From assembly GCA_963920705.1 (NCBI GenBank), contig OY987234.1, forward strand, positions 19,301,794-19,365,793: a DNA stretch of 64,000 nt, read 5' to 3'. The position numbers and the translations under genes were made by a program. Source of the stretch: Odiellus spinosus. Lineage: Eukaryota; Arthropoda; Arachnida; Opiliones; Phalangiidae. Shown here one piece after another: positions 1 to 12,149 of this stretch; the first letter of the stretch is position 1, and each line of letters starts with the position of its first letter. Under the pieces are notes generated by a model. The model made no database searches, was not told the origin of the DNA, and saw nothing but the letters and a program-made list of their open reading frames with translations.

Positions 1-523
1 TATAGCTTTTTTATTATTCTAATATTCTCAAAAAGGAAAATGGAACTAACTTTTTATAGCTTATTACTTTTTTGCGCCTAGGCCTAAGTAATAAATATCA
101 CATAGTAGTAGTACAGTTTTTACACTAGTAATCCCCAAAGGCTGAAAAAACTATTTTTTTTATCAAGGAACCCGTTTAGGGTTAGGCTATTCCACTCCTG
201 TATATAAAATAGTTTCAAAAGCCAATCAGGTGTTTCGACTTGTAGCGCAAAAATGTATGTATAGATTAGGGATATCTTCTGTGGAAAGACGGGCCTTCCT
301 AAAGATAGAAATTATTGTTTTCACAAAAAGCATCTCTTCTAGTTGGCAAAAACTATTGAAATACATTTTCCAATACACGAAGGAAGATTTAGAATACGCA
401 AAAAAGCGTCTCTATATCGGAAAATAGAGTTAGAAAATCTAGTAGAGATTCATAGACGAAAACCAAAATGATGGGGCCATCGTTTTTGAGTACTGGGTAT
501 TTTAACGAAAGGGTATATTTAAC
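1..523. other. Unannotated AT-rich flank
   Basis: No gene or repeat copy is recognised before the first family A element. A short open frame (230-427) has no recognisable domain and sits in ordinary AT-rich sequence, so it is not called. The sequence TAGGCCTAAG near position 76 is related to the TAAGCCTA word that recurs across the window. The last seven bases (517-523, ATTTAAC) are the left target-site duplication of the following element. Confidence 0.5.
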
Positions 524-815
524 CAAGAAGGATCAGATAAGGAGAGGAAAAGTGGGGCTGCGTTGAGTTAGAGAGAGATGAGCCAACCTCCCACGCGGGT
601 GGAAAGGGGGGATAGGAAATTCTCGAGGTAAACTGTTGTCACGTGGTCGCTAGCTAGCGCGTCTCATAAAGGATTCGTTTTACCCACGTGACAACAATTT
701 ACCACGATGCATCTCTACCCCCGTCTGTCCCCCGTTCTCCCAGAGTGGGAGTTTAGGCCGACGCAGTAGGAGCCGCGCCGTTCCCACATTTCCTCTCCTT
801 ATCTGATCCTTCTTG
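524..815 (+). mobile_element. Family A MITE, copy A1, 7-bp TSD
   Basis: This is a non-autonomous inverted-repeat element of 292 bp. The ends are CAAGAAGGATCAGATAAGG and its reverse complement. It is flanked by a perfect 7-bp duplication, ATTTAAC (517-523 and 816-822). Most of the element is an imperfect palindrome. The inner arms, GTAAACTGTTGTCACGTGG-like and its complement, each hold an E-box CACGTG (640-645 and 685-690), and they surround a short centre with GCTAGCTAGC. There is no ORF of useful size, so it must be mobilised in trans. It is less AT-rich than its surroundings. Copies A3 (same orientation), A2 and A4 (opposite) are nearly identical by eye, which indicates fairly recent spread. 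The TSD length argues against Tc1/mariner (TA), piggyBac (TTAA) and Harbinger (3 bp). The superfamily is not settled. Confidence 0.93.
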
Positions 816-3800
816 ATTTAACAAAGACAATATATCTCCTGTTTGGTATCATGGTCACTATAATAAGGAAACAAAAAAAAAAAGTAACTAAAACCAAAAA
901 CAAAATCAAATTGTAATTTATCTCTATACGTACGCGTATAGGTCGGCCGCAAATCCAATTTTACGCACTGGCGAACGACCGAGGCTAGTTACTTTTGATA
1001 AAGCTATATAGAACGCGTTTTGCGGCATCAGTATTTCTTTCATCAACGAAAAAAAAAACTCTTTCGCAAAATCAAATATAAGGAACGAATATCCTTTCAT
1101 GTAAATAATTTTCTTAAAATGGAGGAAAATTGAATTTAGGGATTTGAAAAGAAAAAAAAGGGGTTATTCTTTGAAATTCGCTAAACTAGTAAACCGGTAA
1201 ACTTTAAAAGTAATGGGAGGTTCCTTTATTTGTTACTCCCTCGACTGGTTTCCTGAAATTTTACAGTATTTCTTTACGCGAATACGTAAAAATATATTTT
1301 TCTTTTCAATGTCTCCTTGTGAAAACTCGAGATTCGGAATTTTTATTTTTTTTTTAAACTATATAACGTATAGATTTAGCTTTCGGCGTGATGCAAACGC
1401 GAAGAATGATAGAATTATAATATATGGCTTTCATCGCGCGTAGAGATAGGTTGTTCGTTATCTCTAAGTATCGAAAGAGTATGTAAATAATGCTGGCTTT
1501 AGCTTTAAATACACTGTAAACTCGAACTGAATCGGAGTTTAGATTTGCTCCCGTGAGGCGAACCATGCACGGTATTCTTTCGTAAGAAAATGCAAATCGA
1601 AAACCCGGGTTTAAATGTAATCCATTCCTATCCCAGTTATACGAGTCGGAAGTACTATTTATTTAAAGGGGAAAATATCATTAGATAACCCTCCGCCTAA
1701 TTTTAACTTTAGTTCAAAGATATTGCGTGAACTATTTCTTTAGTCCGGCTATGTACTCCTATTTTGGAACGTGGTTTTACATATACGTGAAAGTTTTTTT
1801 ATTTTTTCCCTTCTCCGTTTTTTTCTTCGTGTAGATTCCGTTCTTCATTTTTCGGATGACAATGCTTCCTTTCCCCCCCTCCCCCCTGCAAGGGAACTTG
1901 GAAGTTGGGGATTTTGACTTTCCTATACTTTTGACCCTAAATTGACCTCCTCGCATTTGACTCTCGAAGGTCAAAAACCTATACAAGTTACACAATTTTA
2001 AAATACTGCAAAATTCAAAGTGTTTCTTGAGAAATTTAAATTGGTATTTATTGTTATGTAGATAGTGGTGATTTTAAGGGAATCTCAAAAATTTACATCA
2101 AAATCGCCCTCAAAATCTACTCTATAAGGGCCTCAATATTCTTTCATAAAAAGAGCATTTACCGAGGTTCAAATAACCTCTAATGAGCATTAATATGGGC
2201 CCTAACTTATCAGCCTACGTCGTAAGAATTACAGTGAAGACTTACTTCATAGTTTAAATTTTGTAAGTCATCTATGGATAACGAAAGAGCTTGACATATT
2301 TCACTTACGTCAACTGAAAGAGAGTTTTAAACTCTGTTTTCTAGCCCAAATCGTAAATTTAAAACTGTAAACAATTAAACAGGAAGCATTTCTGATTTTC
2401 AATATAGTTTCTTTTGCATATTTTAATGCCGCTAATCGATTAAAAATAACATTTACGTAATCTTCTTTATGAAACCTTTAAGGCTAATGGATGTGATAAA
2501 ACACACTTGAATAAATTGAATGTCTGTCAAATTTCAAAAAGAAAATTTTGACACATTTATGCAGGACCCCAATACTTAGTATTGAAAATTTTACCTCCAT
2601 TGATTTCAATATTACCCATGAAGTTTTAATTTTACAATTTGTCACGCTCTTTGTAATGAGATTATTAACACTTCAATTTTAGAAAACATTTTTTAAAATT
2701 GTTCGTATTGTAAACGCCAGTCTATTTTTAAAGTGTAGGTAATTTTGACAGCTGGTCTCCTCGCCTTTTTAGTCCTTTCTCTTTCCCGAGTTCACCAATT
2801 TCGGTCGAGTATCTTTTAAAAATAAGAGCAAATAGTCTTTTTCCTGGCATAGGGGTACAATGGCCGCGCTTACATACACGCAACTAGGTCGGCGGTCGCT
2901 GTCACAATCGGCTGGCGAAAATATATTTCGGTTCCTATAGCTAGAAACAGTCTTTCCCTTATTTTTAAGCCTTTGCCACCAACTGCACCGCGGAAAAGGC
3001 GCCTCGACAAGCGCGCGACGTAAAGGTTGATAAGGACACGGGTTAAACAAGTCCTCACTTCAAAGCGGTAGAGAAAACGTTCGTACGCTTCTTTGCCCTC
3101 GATATTGGAGAAAATCTGAAAGTTTAACTATGTTTTTGCAATGAACGAGCCTTTTATAACTCTGGAATCTATATAGAACTGATTTTAACAGCTACCATTC
3201 GGAGAAGGAATTGGATTTACCAGATAGTGACGTGACCCCATTCGTTGTTGTGATGTTGAGGCTGTAATCTAGTGTTAAATTCGTCATTTTGGCGCTGAAG
3301 TATCGAAGATCTTTTCGATGCTAACCCAACTGTCCCACCCCCGCTAATTGAACGTATAACCATGACCACCGCCAAGTGGCACTAGCTCCTTGTTGTCTAC
3401 TGATAAGGATGATAGCTAGTTGTTTCCAGATCAGCCGAGAGCGGCGTTTATTGGACTTTTTTCCTCGCGACGCGTTTGTGATGACACCTTGGCATCGGTT
3501 CTCTTCCTTTTCCGATGTCGTTTTGTCCTCGATTCTCTATTCCTTGGCGCGGAAGAGCGCGGTCTTTCCCCATCACACCCTTCTCGCGCCATACGCGCAC
3601 CCGATCGAGCTCTTTTCGAAACAAAAGCGTCCGGGCAAAAGCTGCAGCTCCATTCCGGCGCGAGGACAAAGGATCAAATTCGGCGTGACACATCCCCGCT
3701 ACGCGCCAACCATACTCGTCCCACCCCCTTATTTCCCTCGGTCATAGAATAAATCCAGATCGCGTCTTTCTTGGCCTTTTTCCCGATTCTTTCTCGCTAT

Positions 3801-6800
3801 CTTCAGCTTCTCGACTTCTTAAATGTCGCGCCATCGCTATCATCCGCGATAGGCTGGCTATATATTTTCGGTTAATAACAACATTTGTTTCATCTTTTCC
3901 ATCGTTCTTTCAATTCCTTGGGGTCTCCAGACGATATTATTTTGTACTACGAAACCTCAATTCACTTTTTTTTGTCTATGATCATTTGTCGTGATAGGAT
4001 GAATTAGGTTATACATAATCTAATCATTTCCGATATTGTTTTCAATTATTTTCTTCGTGGAAATCAGTCAATTACAATCCAAGGCGTATGTTTTTTTAAT
4101 AGGTACGAAATATAACTGAAACATAAATTATTAATATAGGAAATTAAATCCCTTTTGGCGGTGATATTTTAACTCCAATTTTTTCTCTCGATTTCCCATA
4201 ACTTTTATGGTATATACATGATAGTATGGAGCGACTATTTGCCTAACGTACACCAATATGCGCAACCTTTATCCTACTCGTGTCCCAGGACACGCTTTAA
4301 GAAAGACATCCGAGTTAATCTCGATATAGTGCTGGCTCGCTTGAAGCTTGGCTTTCCGTTTGTGGGTTAAATGGAACTCAGAAGTATAGGCAACTGTCTC
4401 CCCCATATAGCTCGAACAACACTCGATATCTATGTGGTCCATTTAGGAAATTTCTCCTCTAGTATAGCTTTATCTAAAACCCTCTCTTTCTATTTAGTCC
4501 GTCCGTCCATGGTTCCATAATGCACAAATAGAATTCATCCTAAAACGAAAGTACGGGCCTATGCCCAAACGGGAGTAATGCGGCTGCGCTGAAATTGAAA
4601 CCGTTTAAATCCCAAAACAGTTCGAGATTTCATTGCGCGAATGAACCTAACCTAAGATTATTTCGTGTTGTATCTTGCGATTGTGGTCATTAGGAGCCAG
4701 AAGCATTTTCAACATGTTCGAAATGAAATTATAATAAACCGACCCTTTATCGCGTAATTCTTCGTATTGTATTCTGCAATTGAGACCATTTAAGTTAGAT
4801 AACGACAGTGACTGAGATTTCAGCACGTTCAAAGTTAGTTTCCCTTTTCTACTTTTGTTTTGTTGGTTAGAAATTGTGGGAGTCGTAGCTTTGTATCTGC
4901 TGCAAACTCAAACGATATATAAACCCCTCTCGCAACCTCGGAAATATCAAAGTTTCCACCAAGAAGGTGATGTTCTCGAGTAATTTAGGTTATTTTCTAG
5001 CTTGTAACGGACTATATTCTGACTCGTGGAGGGAAGGGGTGTTATCCTCCAACACCCAACCCATTATAGATAGTAGCGACACCTCCAAACGTTTCTAAAT
5101 TGCGTATAATGCCCCCGTATACGGCTAAAGATTCTTTTGTGTACCCAGTTTTCGTATATAAACACAATACTCGCTTGCCTGATGCAGTTTCAAGGCTCTG
5201 GGATTTCGAAAATGGTTCATAAATCTCAATCCACCAAAGCAGATGCTCCCCCTCCCTCCGTCTTTTCCGAGACACTCGCTCGTTTTAAAGTGTTTCGGGA
5301 AATGGGACTATTTCGTTGTAAACTTCGGGAACCGATTCTTTCACCTTATAGTTGCGAAATTTGAATAGGAATCAACGTTGGTCAAAGGCATACACGAATA
5401 TAGCTTAGAGTTTAAATCTATATAGTCTATACTTCTCGAAGAGGATTTCTTGTTTTCCAATTCCATAGTCGAGTCGGCGACTCGTTAAAGAGAAGGTGAA
5501 ATAGAAAAGAATGCTAATTTTTGAACTCTTAAATTGTACAAAGAAGAAATAGTTTAAAATAATATAATTATTATATAATTATATATATTATTAAATGTGA
5601 CCCTGAATATGAATTCTTAAGTTTACTTCACTGTCGAAGAGATTGCAAATTTATCTCTTCAACTCGCCAATCATAAGAGGGAATAACCTTCGAGAGACTA
5701 AAAAATTTGGGTTTAAAGTTGAACCCGTTTACGACAGATTCGACATGTATGAATAAATTAATAATATGGTCGTTTAAATAATCTTGAAATTAGAGATTTT
5801 AAATGTTTAATGAATCACTCGGATCTAATTTTTAAGTTAGGAATCGATGTAATTTCCTTTTTCACCTCGCCTTTAACGATTCGACCTAAATTGTTTCTCG
5901 ACAGAGTCTGTATATCTCTGGTCAGAGAACTGCGTTGTCGTTCTATCCTTACCTTATACCTATTGTATATATCACGGCTCCAAACTCAGTGCCTGTAAAA
6001 TAATATATCCAGTATGTATATGAATGGAAGAGAATCGGATTTTGTAAGACAGTTTCGCCGGCTAATTGCCAGTTGCGCGCTTTTCTCCAATTACTCGCTC
6101 GAGAAATTGTACCGTACGACGTATATGGGACTGGGGCATCGACTGGTGACAGCTGAGACACCGTTTTCCTCTCTAGAAATCTTACAATCCTTTTCACCCC
6201 GAGTTTGCCACGTTCTTTGAACTAATCTTTCCCAGGATCTCTTATTTATTTCAAACCGTTATTAACACCGCATTTATTCTTCGGTAATATTGAATTTTCC
6301 ACCGTGGTTGTTGTAGTCTAGGACGCAATTCGGCCAGAGATAAGCGTTAGCCCTTAGATTAAATTTAAACCCTGGTTAAAGATGGGTAGAGATAACGTTT
6401 TATCTATGGTAAACTGGGATCGGTATTGAGAATATTCCCCCTGTCCTACTATAGTCTTTTGTCGCCTCCTTAATAATTGGAAGTCTATTGGAAGAGACTG
6501 CCAGCTTCTATTTTACCGCGTGGTGCTACGTAAGAGGTCCTTTTCTCCGATTAAAGGCGACGAGGTGAGCGCTCGAGCAAACCTCTTCTCGTTCGTTCTC
6601 CGATGGGATGGATTTTAGAAACGATGGTCTCATCTTTTCCACCATCCATTCCTCATTCCATCTAAACTTTCTCCCCCATCTTACAAAGTTTTCCCCCCTT
6701 TAAAACCTTTTACCTTTCTATAAACTATTCTATCTCGGTTGGTCAACACGTACAATGCCACGAGCTACTAGGTTAAGGAAGAAACTCGCGTATATAACAA

Positions 6801-6878
6801 ATTTAAGTTTTTATTTTTAAAAACAACTGTTAGAGAGAATTTTAGATCTCGTAAGGTCTTCTTCAATCTAAGTTATAT
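816..6878. other. Gene-free stretch with one less AT-rich patch
   Basis: About 6 kb without a supportable gene. From about 3360 to 3760 the sequence is less AT-rich and stays open in several overlapping frames on both strands (for example 3376-3747, 3420-3752 plus, 3448-3693 minus). Frames open on both strands at once are typical of base composition rather than coding, and no domain is recognised, so these are not called. This patch could be a promoter or 5' exon region, but nothing proves it. A diverged duplication at 4661-4840 is listed separately. TA-rich low-complexity sequence lies around 5560-5600. The last seven bases (6872-6878) are the left TSD of C1. Confidence 0.45.
4661..4840. repeat. 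Possible diverged tandem duplication, about 100 bp
   Basis: The segment beginning TTCGTGTTGTATCTTGCGAT at 4662 resembles the one beginning TTCGTATTGTATTCTGCAAT at 4761. Each is followed by a further resembling block (TTCAACATGTTCGAAAT and TTCAGCACGTTCAAAGT), but the spacing differs by about 15 bases. This fits an old duplication of about 100 bp with an indel. It was seen by eye only and could be overestimated. Confidence 0.3.
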
Positions 6879-7294
6879 CAGAGGTATATAATAACCCCCT
6901 TCTGGGGGAAGTATGAAAGCCCCTATACTACCAATGCTAAAAATCACGAACAACAAGAGCCCGCTGTTGACTATCTAGGCCACTAGCTCGCGCTGGACTT
7001 CTCAATGTCGCTACTCTAGTAAATGGTCTTTGTACAAACAAGACGGCTCGATTTGTGTTTAGAACTTCCTGTCTCGGGAGTCAGGCTGTCTGTTAAATTG
7101 GAGTCGAAGGTTGACTTCAGCTCGCGAGTTCCGGAAGTGTGCGTAGGGAAAATTTAGTGAGGTTCAAAATGGTGTAACTATTTTTTGGGAGTAAAGCGGT
7201 GTGTCGATCCGCCGCGATTTACGCCGGGCACTTGTTCGTCGATTTTGCCTATACTTTCATACTTCCCCCCGAAGGGGGTTATTATATACCTCTG
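6879..7294 (+). mobile_element. Family C MITE, copy C1, 7-bp TSD
   Basis: This is a 416-bp inverted-repeat element. It starts CAGAGGTATATAATAACCCC and ends with the matching complement GGGGTTATTATATACCTCTG. It is flanked by a perfect 7-bp duplication GTTATAT (6872-6878 and 7295-7301). Each end carries a run of C and a run of G separated by a short loop (a CCCCC-TTC-GGGGG type hairpin, slightly altered at the left end here), so each terminus could fold on its own. The inverted similarity continues more weakly inwards: a block containing ATC.CGAACAA and GCCCG occurs on both sides. There is no useful ORF. C2 at 58307 is the same element in the opposite orientation with few differences by eye. 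The CAGAGG end is hAT-like, but hAT elements normally make 8-bp duplications. Confidence 0.92.
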
Positions 7295-9331
7295 GTTATA
7301 TATATCTAAGAGAATTATCATAATATATCACTTTCAAAGAGTCTAACTAATTCTAGAAATTTCAACCTTAATGGATGAAAAGTAGGGATTTATCGACTTC
7401 TGTTAATAAGTAGAAAGATTAAGTGTTATTTTCTAATCTCCATCGTATACAATATCTTTCCTAGTTTTCCCATACTGTTTTAAATTAATCTAACGTCAAA
7501 GGGATTGAATCTTTTAAAGTTATTGTTCGATTTGTTTAAATCAATACCTAGAAAGCTTCCAGATAAGGTATATTTTTTTAAACAGCCTCGTCTAGCCGTA
7601 CTTTTGATCTCTCCGAATAATATTACTGAATTAACTCTTATAATTCGAACGGATTAAATAACTCCATACAAAACGTTCGATTTATTTAAGTTAACGCGTT
7701 GAAAGCCGAAGAAGGGTGAATATTCTAAACTCTCCTCTACCAGTCTTTTCTCCTTCCTTAATTAACTCTTCATTCAATGGAATAATTCGAATCGCTATCC
7801 TAGAATCTAGTAGGATATTAGGGAGGCGATAACGTTTCCCTTTTCGCTCATCTGATTAAGTGTACGCTCGCGATAAATTGAAAACTTGGGTCTTCTAATT
7901 AAATCTTCTTATTAACTGGGTATTTCTTTCATTTGAAGATCTTTTTCCCCACGGCATATCGTCCTGTATCACGTATAGCTTAATTTATTCTATTTTGAGT
8001 CTCGCTCGCTCACGCTCCGAATATCTTGTGACCTTTGAAATGATCCAATTCTAGCCATGCCATATTTCTTGGGTTTTTGTTTTATTCGAACGTGGTTATT
8101 GATTAATTTTATTTATAGGAGGATGGTAATTTACTCGTGGTAATGTAAGTGTTAAATTTTGTTAGACAAATAAAGAGATTAATGGGAAGATAAATTATTT
8201 GCGTTTTGCCACGTTCATTCAAGGAATTTAAAATTAACTATGTTGGGAAACTAGCTGAAAACCTTTAGACTGGACATAAAGCGGGCTAAAAACTTTCATT
8301 TTGAATGGAATTAACTTAGAAAATCTAACATTAATTTGTTTTATTGCAATAATTAGTTACAAATTTGACTTGGTTGTATTTTTCCAATTAAAAAGCCGGT
8401 TCTTTTATGAAAATTAGTACGCTTTCAAGCTTGCAACTTATACCAAACTTTACGTACTTTCATCCTTTAACCTTAGCTCATCAAAATTTGAACCTGTATA
8501 GCTCCTGACTTTAAACAAACTTTAAAATAACGAGATATTAATTAATGCGAAGAAAAATGCTCATTATCTTTTACTATATACTTTTTGGCCGTATATCTTA
8601 GCCGCTCTTAAGTAAGGAATCTTTCGGTGCTCGGAGAGTTTTAAGATTTTGATCTATGGGTAAGTTTTCCCACAAGCTCTCAATCTTACATGCTTGAGAA
8701 AAGCGCGGGAAGCGTCCAAACTTTCACCTTTCAACAAAACTAGACTCGTTGAGACAGCCGATATTAAATTTGTGCCATGAAGGCTTGCACACGCCAAATT
8801 TAAGCTTCTTCGAAGTTTTATATTCTCTCCATCCTACCCCGCAACCCATCCAGCACACACACCCTCAAGCTACTCTGGAGTACAAAGGGATAGTGATAAG
8901 GAAAATCAATTTATTTTCGGATTCTCAAAAGCTTTAATAATAAATTTTGCAAAATTAATTCAAGTAAGATGGGTTAAAAATATTAAGTTATACGAACTTA
9001 CTCAACTCCACGTGCTAGGCGATCCCATTGGCTTGTCTACAATGCTTGAACAAATATAGTTCCAAGTAAAACCAATCGATATACAACAAATTAAAGAGTA
9101 ATTAGGAATCAAATTTTGTAGGACAAAGAATTTATTGAAAGAACTTTAATGTCTTTCGCAACTTCTCTTTAGGACTCTTGTAAATAATGGAGACGTTTAC
9201 GTTCTCTTCTCATTTATTCCGCCTCACGACACCTTGCTGCGGATACTGCCCCGGCAATTTGCCCTTTTCCCGACAATTTTCCTCTTAATTTCTTCCTTTT
9301 AGGCACACATCTATATATAGACACGTGATAC
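7295..9331. other. Gene-free stretch
   Basis: AT-rich sequence with no recognised gene or repeat family. The short open frame at 8749-8937 has no recognisable domain and is not called. The stretch ends in the left TSD of B1 (GTGATAC, 9325-9331). Confidence 0.5.
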
Positions 9332-9668
9332 CAGAAGCCGATGAAACCCTCCTTTGAAGTCTATTACTCCCGGGTCTTGTCTACCCCTCTCTGTATGGGT
9401 TAGTTTCAAAAAGCGCGATTCGTACGCCACCTAACGGTAGATATTTTCGGAGCGGGAGTTCGTCGAGCGAATATCTCTAGCAGCCTTGGAGTTCGTCAAA
9501 AAAACGTCGTCGACTGTGGAGAGAGAGAATTTCCAATTTTCCGTAGACAGGGGGTATGAAGTAGGACCCCTCCGATCTCGTAAAATTGGGAATTTTACCC
9601 ATACTGAGAGGAGCGCTATATGGAACATTAGAGTAGTAGACTTCAAAGGAGGGTTTCATCTACTTCTG
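9332..9668 (+). mobile_element. Family B MITE, copy B1, 7-bp TSD
   Basis: This is a 337-bp element with ends CAGAAGCCGATGAAACCCTC (left) and the complement of CAGAAGTAGATGAAACCCTC (right). It is flanked by a perfect 7-bp duplication GTGATAC (9325-9331 and 9669-9675). The terminal repeat has two blocks: about 40 bp at the very end, then a diverged spacer of about 18 bp, then a second matching block CCTCTCTGTATGGGT. The centre is unique and not palindromic. Open frames crossing this element (plus 9486-9815; minus 9431-9646 and 9477-9659) recur in other copies only because the DNA is repeated, and the plus frame runs beyond the element into flanking sequence. They are not genes. B1 is in the same orientation as B2, B5 and B7. 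Confidence 0.95.
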
Positions 9669-11369
9669 GTGATACATATATTCACACGTATAAGTACCTA
9701 TACATACTATACAGAAGTGCACCCGTTTGTCATCCACGTACCGCTCCTTACTCGGGATGTCACTTCGAAATTGAAGCGACCAGGCCCACGCGTCGCGATG
9801 CATCCGGGTTTATAGTTTTGGATGTTTTCCCGAAACTAGTCCTAAAGCTAATTTAATTAGTAACGGCTTACTGTTAATTAAAACTAAGAGATATATGACG
9901 GAGGAGGTGGATTACGGGAAGGAGAGATATTGCCGTAATACTACGCCTAACTTAGTAATATATGTAGAACAATGGTGGCACGAAATCGCGCGTCAAGAGT
10001 CCACTTTAAAATTGAGAATATATTGTACAAGTAGTGGCGCAAATGGATTGCTCTGTTACGCAATTCGTATCAAGAAGCTAAATTGAATACGGAGGAGATA
10101 TATGCTATGTAGTTAAAGGTTATAAGGTTTATGGAAATTATTCGGTGAAATATATAAGCCATAGGCTTATTATTAAGCAAGTTGCGATTTTTCAAATATC
10201 ATTCGGGTAATTAAGCTTTTGCATATGAAATTTGACGCATAATCGAGCCAGCTTTTCTAATTATCCAATTAAAATAACAGGCCTAGTGTTCTAAATCGGT
10301 TATTTACGATTTGCTCTGATCAAATTACCGAAATTTTTAATAATAATTTAAAAATTTTCGAATTAAACTTGTACAAATTGCTAAAATAGGTCAAAGTGTA
10401 ACGTATTAAAGGGGCTATCTCCTTTAAAGTCGACTTCTTTTCTAGCTTAGCAGACGACTTTGTTCAAGCCAAATTATGCGGTCAAAGCTAGGGAAGAGAA
10501 TTTTAAGGGAGTAAATTCCCCAGCCTTTAAAACTTGTACATGTCTAGTTTTCAATATTTTTGCGTTTCACGTAGTATTTTTACCCATAAATGTATCTCTA
10601 ATCTTGTATCCCGAACTTTCTGGAAAAGATGCGATGTAAGAGACCTTAATTCCCCTGAAGGTTTGTTTGTTTACTTGATATCCGATCGAAACTCCGCCCT
10701 GATTTCTCTGGTTTGCAAACTTTTCTAAAAGGAAAAATATAGCTTTCATTGAATTCTGTTTAGCCCCGTTTTCAATCAAGATTTTTTTATTCCAAAAAAG
10801 TAACTTTTGCGTCGTAACTGTAGAAATTTACCCTATTTACTTTTTTGGGCCAAAAAATCGATTGAAAACGCGCCCTTCGAATCTTCACGCGTGACGGAAA
10901 ACGTAAACTTTAATTCTGCGAGGCTTGTCCTTTGACGCGAGCTTTTAGATAGCGGTATATATATAGCTTCACGCTTTATTCGAATATCTTCATTGGATTG
11001 TCTGGTCGCGTCGGGTATCTCGACGTTGCTTGGGCCCCAATCCCTTTCAAAGTTCCAAGCCCAAAGCCGTGATTACGAAATCTAATTTAGACATCCGGCT
11101 GGCTAGACGGGCCGGTCAGGCGGGATCCGCGTGCTCCCGACATCTCGTATTATATAACCGTAGGCTAGGCGAATGACGCTAGCTAGAACGATTTGTAACG
11201 ACCCTTTTCTACTAAATAATTATATGGAAGCGCTCTGGAATTTTCAACTCTCAACAAGCTCTAAAAAATTGTGAATTTTGAGAAGCGTGAATTCCAATGG
11301 TGCGTAGATACGTTTTAAGTTTATTCAAAAGGGAAGTTGAAATCGTTGTAAGGTTAAGTTAAATAATAG
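9669..11369. other. Gene-free stretch
   Basis: No recognised gene. Short open frames at 9895-10086, 10534-10728 and 10567-10779 (minus) have no recognisable domain, and the last two overlap on opposite strands. The region near 10860-11200 is richer in CpG. The stretch ends in the left TSD of B2 (ATAATAG, 11363-11369). Confidence 0.5.
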
Positions 11370-11705
11370 CAGAAGCCGATGAAACCCTCCTTTGAAGTCT
11401 ATTACTCCCTGGTCTTGTCTACCCCTCTCTGTATGGGTTATTCTCAAAAGGCGCGATTCGTACGCCTCCTAACGGTAGATGTTTTCGGAGCGGGAGTTCG
11501 TCGAGCGAATATCTCTAGCAGCCTTGGAGTTCCTCCAAAAACGTCGTCGTTTGTGGAGAGAGAGAATTTCCAATTTGCCGTAGACAGGGGTGATGAAGTA
11601 GGACCCCTTCTAACTCGTAAAATTGGGAATTTTACCCATACAGAGAGGAGCGCTATATGGAACATTGGAGTAGTAGACTTCAAAGGAGGGTTTCATCTAC
11701 TTCTG
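11370..11705 (+). mobile_element. Family B MITE, copy B2, 7-bp TSD
   Basis: A 336-bp copy of family B in the same orientation as B1, with left end CAGAAGCCGATG and right end CATCTACTTCTG. It is flanked by a perfect 7-bp duplication ATAATAG (11363-11369 and 11706-11712). The 149-codon plus frame (11379-11828) starts inside the left terminal repeat, crosses the element and ends in unrelated flank, so it is a chance read-through and not a transposase. No catalytic motif is visible. Small differences from B1 include single-base changes and loss of one or two A in the central A run. Confidence 0.95.
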
Positions 11706-11763
11706 ATAATAGGAATGTTACACGACCTAGTCCTTATTTTTACTGGAAAAATATTTTACTTTA

Positions 11764-12149
11764 GCATCACGTGTTCACACATAATCTTTATAAATCGATT
11801 TATCTTAGCTTCATCTATCGGTTTTTGAAACCAAATCGGTATGAAACTTGTTCCCGAAGCGGTTTCTAGAAATCGAATGAAATCGATTCGAGAAAAGACG
11901 GTTTTCCGTTCACACGACTCTAGCGAAACGTTTTGAAACGGTTTAAATCGATTTAAAGATCTAGTGTGAACGTGGCTATCTTCATAAATCGATTTATTGT
12001 AGCTTCATCTTTCGGTTGTTGAAACCGAATCGGTACGAGACTGGTTCCCGAAGCGGTTTCGAGAAATCGAATGAAATCGATTCGAGAAAAGACAGTTTTC
12101 CGTTCGCACGACTCTAGCGAAACGTTTTGAAACGGTTTAAACGTGGCTT
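11764..12149 (-). repeat. Tandemly duplicated family E MITE, period 194 bp
   Basis: Two copies of a unit lie head to tail. TAAATCGATT occurs at 11791 and 11985, and TAGCGAAACG at 11921 and 12115, so the period is 194 bp. Unit 1 ends in CTAGTGTGAACGTGGCT (about 11961-11977). This is the complement of AGCCACGTTCACACTAG, the end shared with family F. The start near 11764 (AGC..CACGT.TTCACAC) looks like a worn copy of the same terminus in inverse orientation. Unit 2 has lost about 23 bp before its final CGTGGCT. Many short palindromes (AAATCGATTT, ATCGATT) lie inside. It is probably a MITE of the same broad type as F that duplicated in place. No ORF is supported. Confidence 0.75.

Noticed and set aside
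3376..3752. Protein-coding gene from overlapping ORFs of 110-123 codons
   Set aside because: Three overlapping frames on both strands are open, which is expected from composition. No domain, conserved start or splice structure is seen.
9431..9815. Similar ORFs in B1, B2, B5 and B7 (for example 11379-11828 and 35100-35294) looking like a conserved protein family
   Set aside because: They repeat only because the MITE DNA repeats. They start inside terminal repeats, run into unrelated flanks, exist on both strands and hold no transposase motif.
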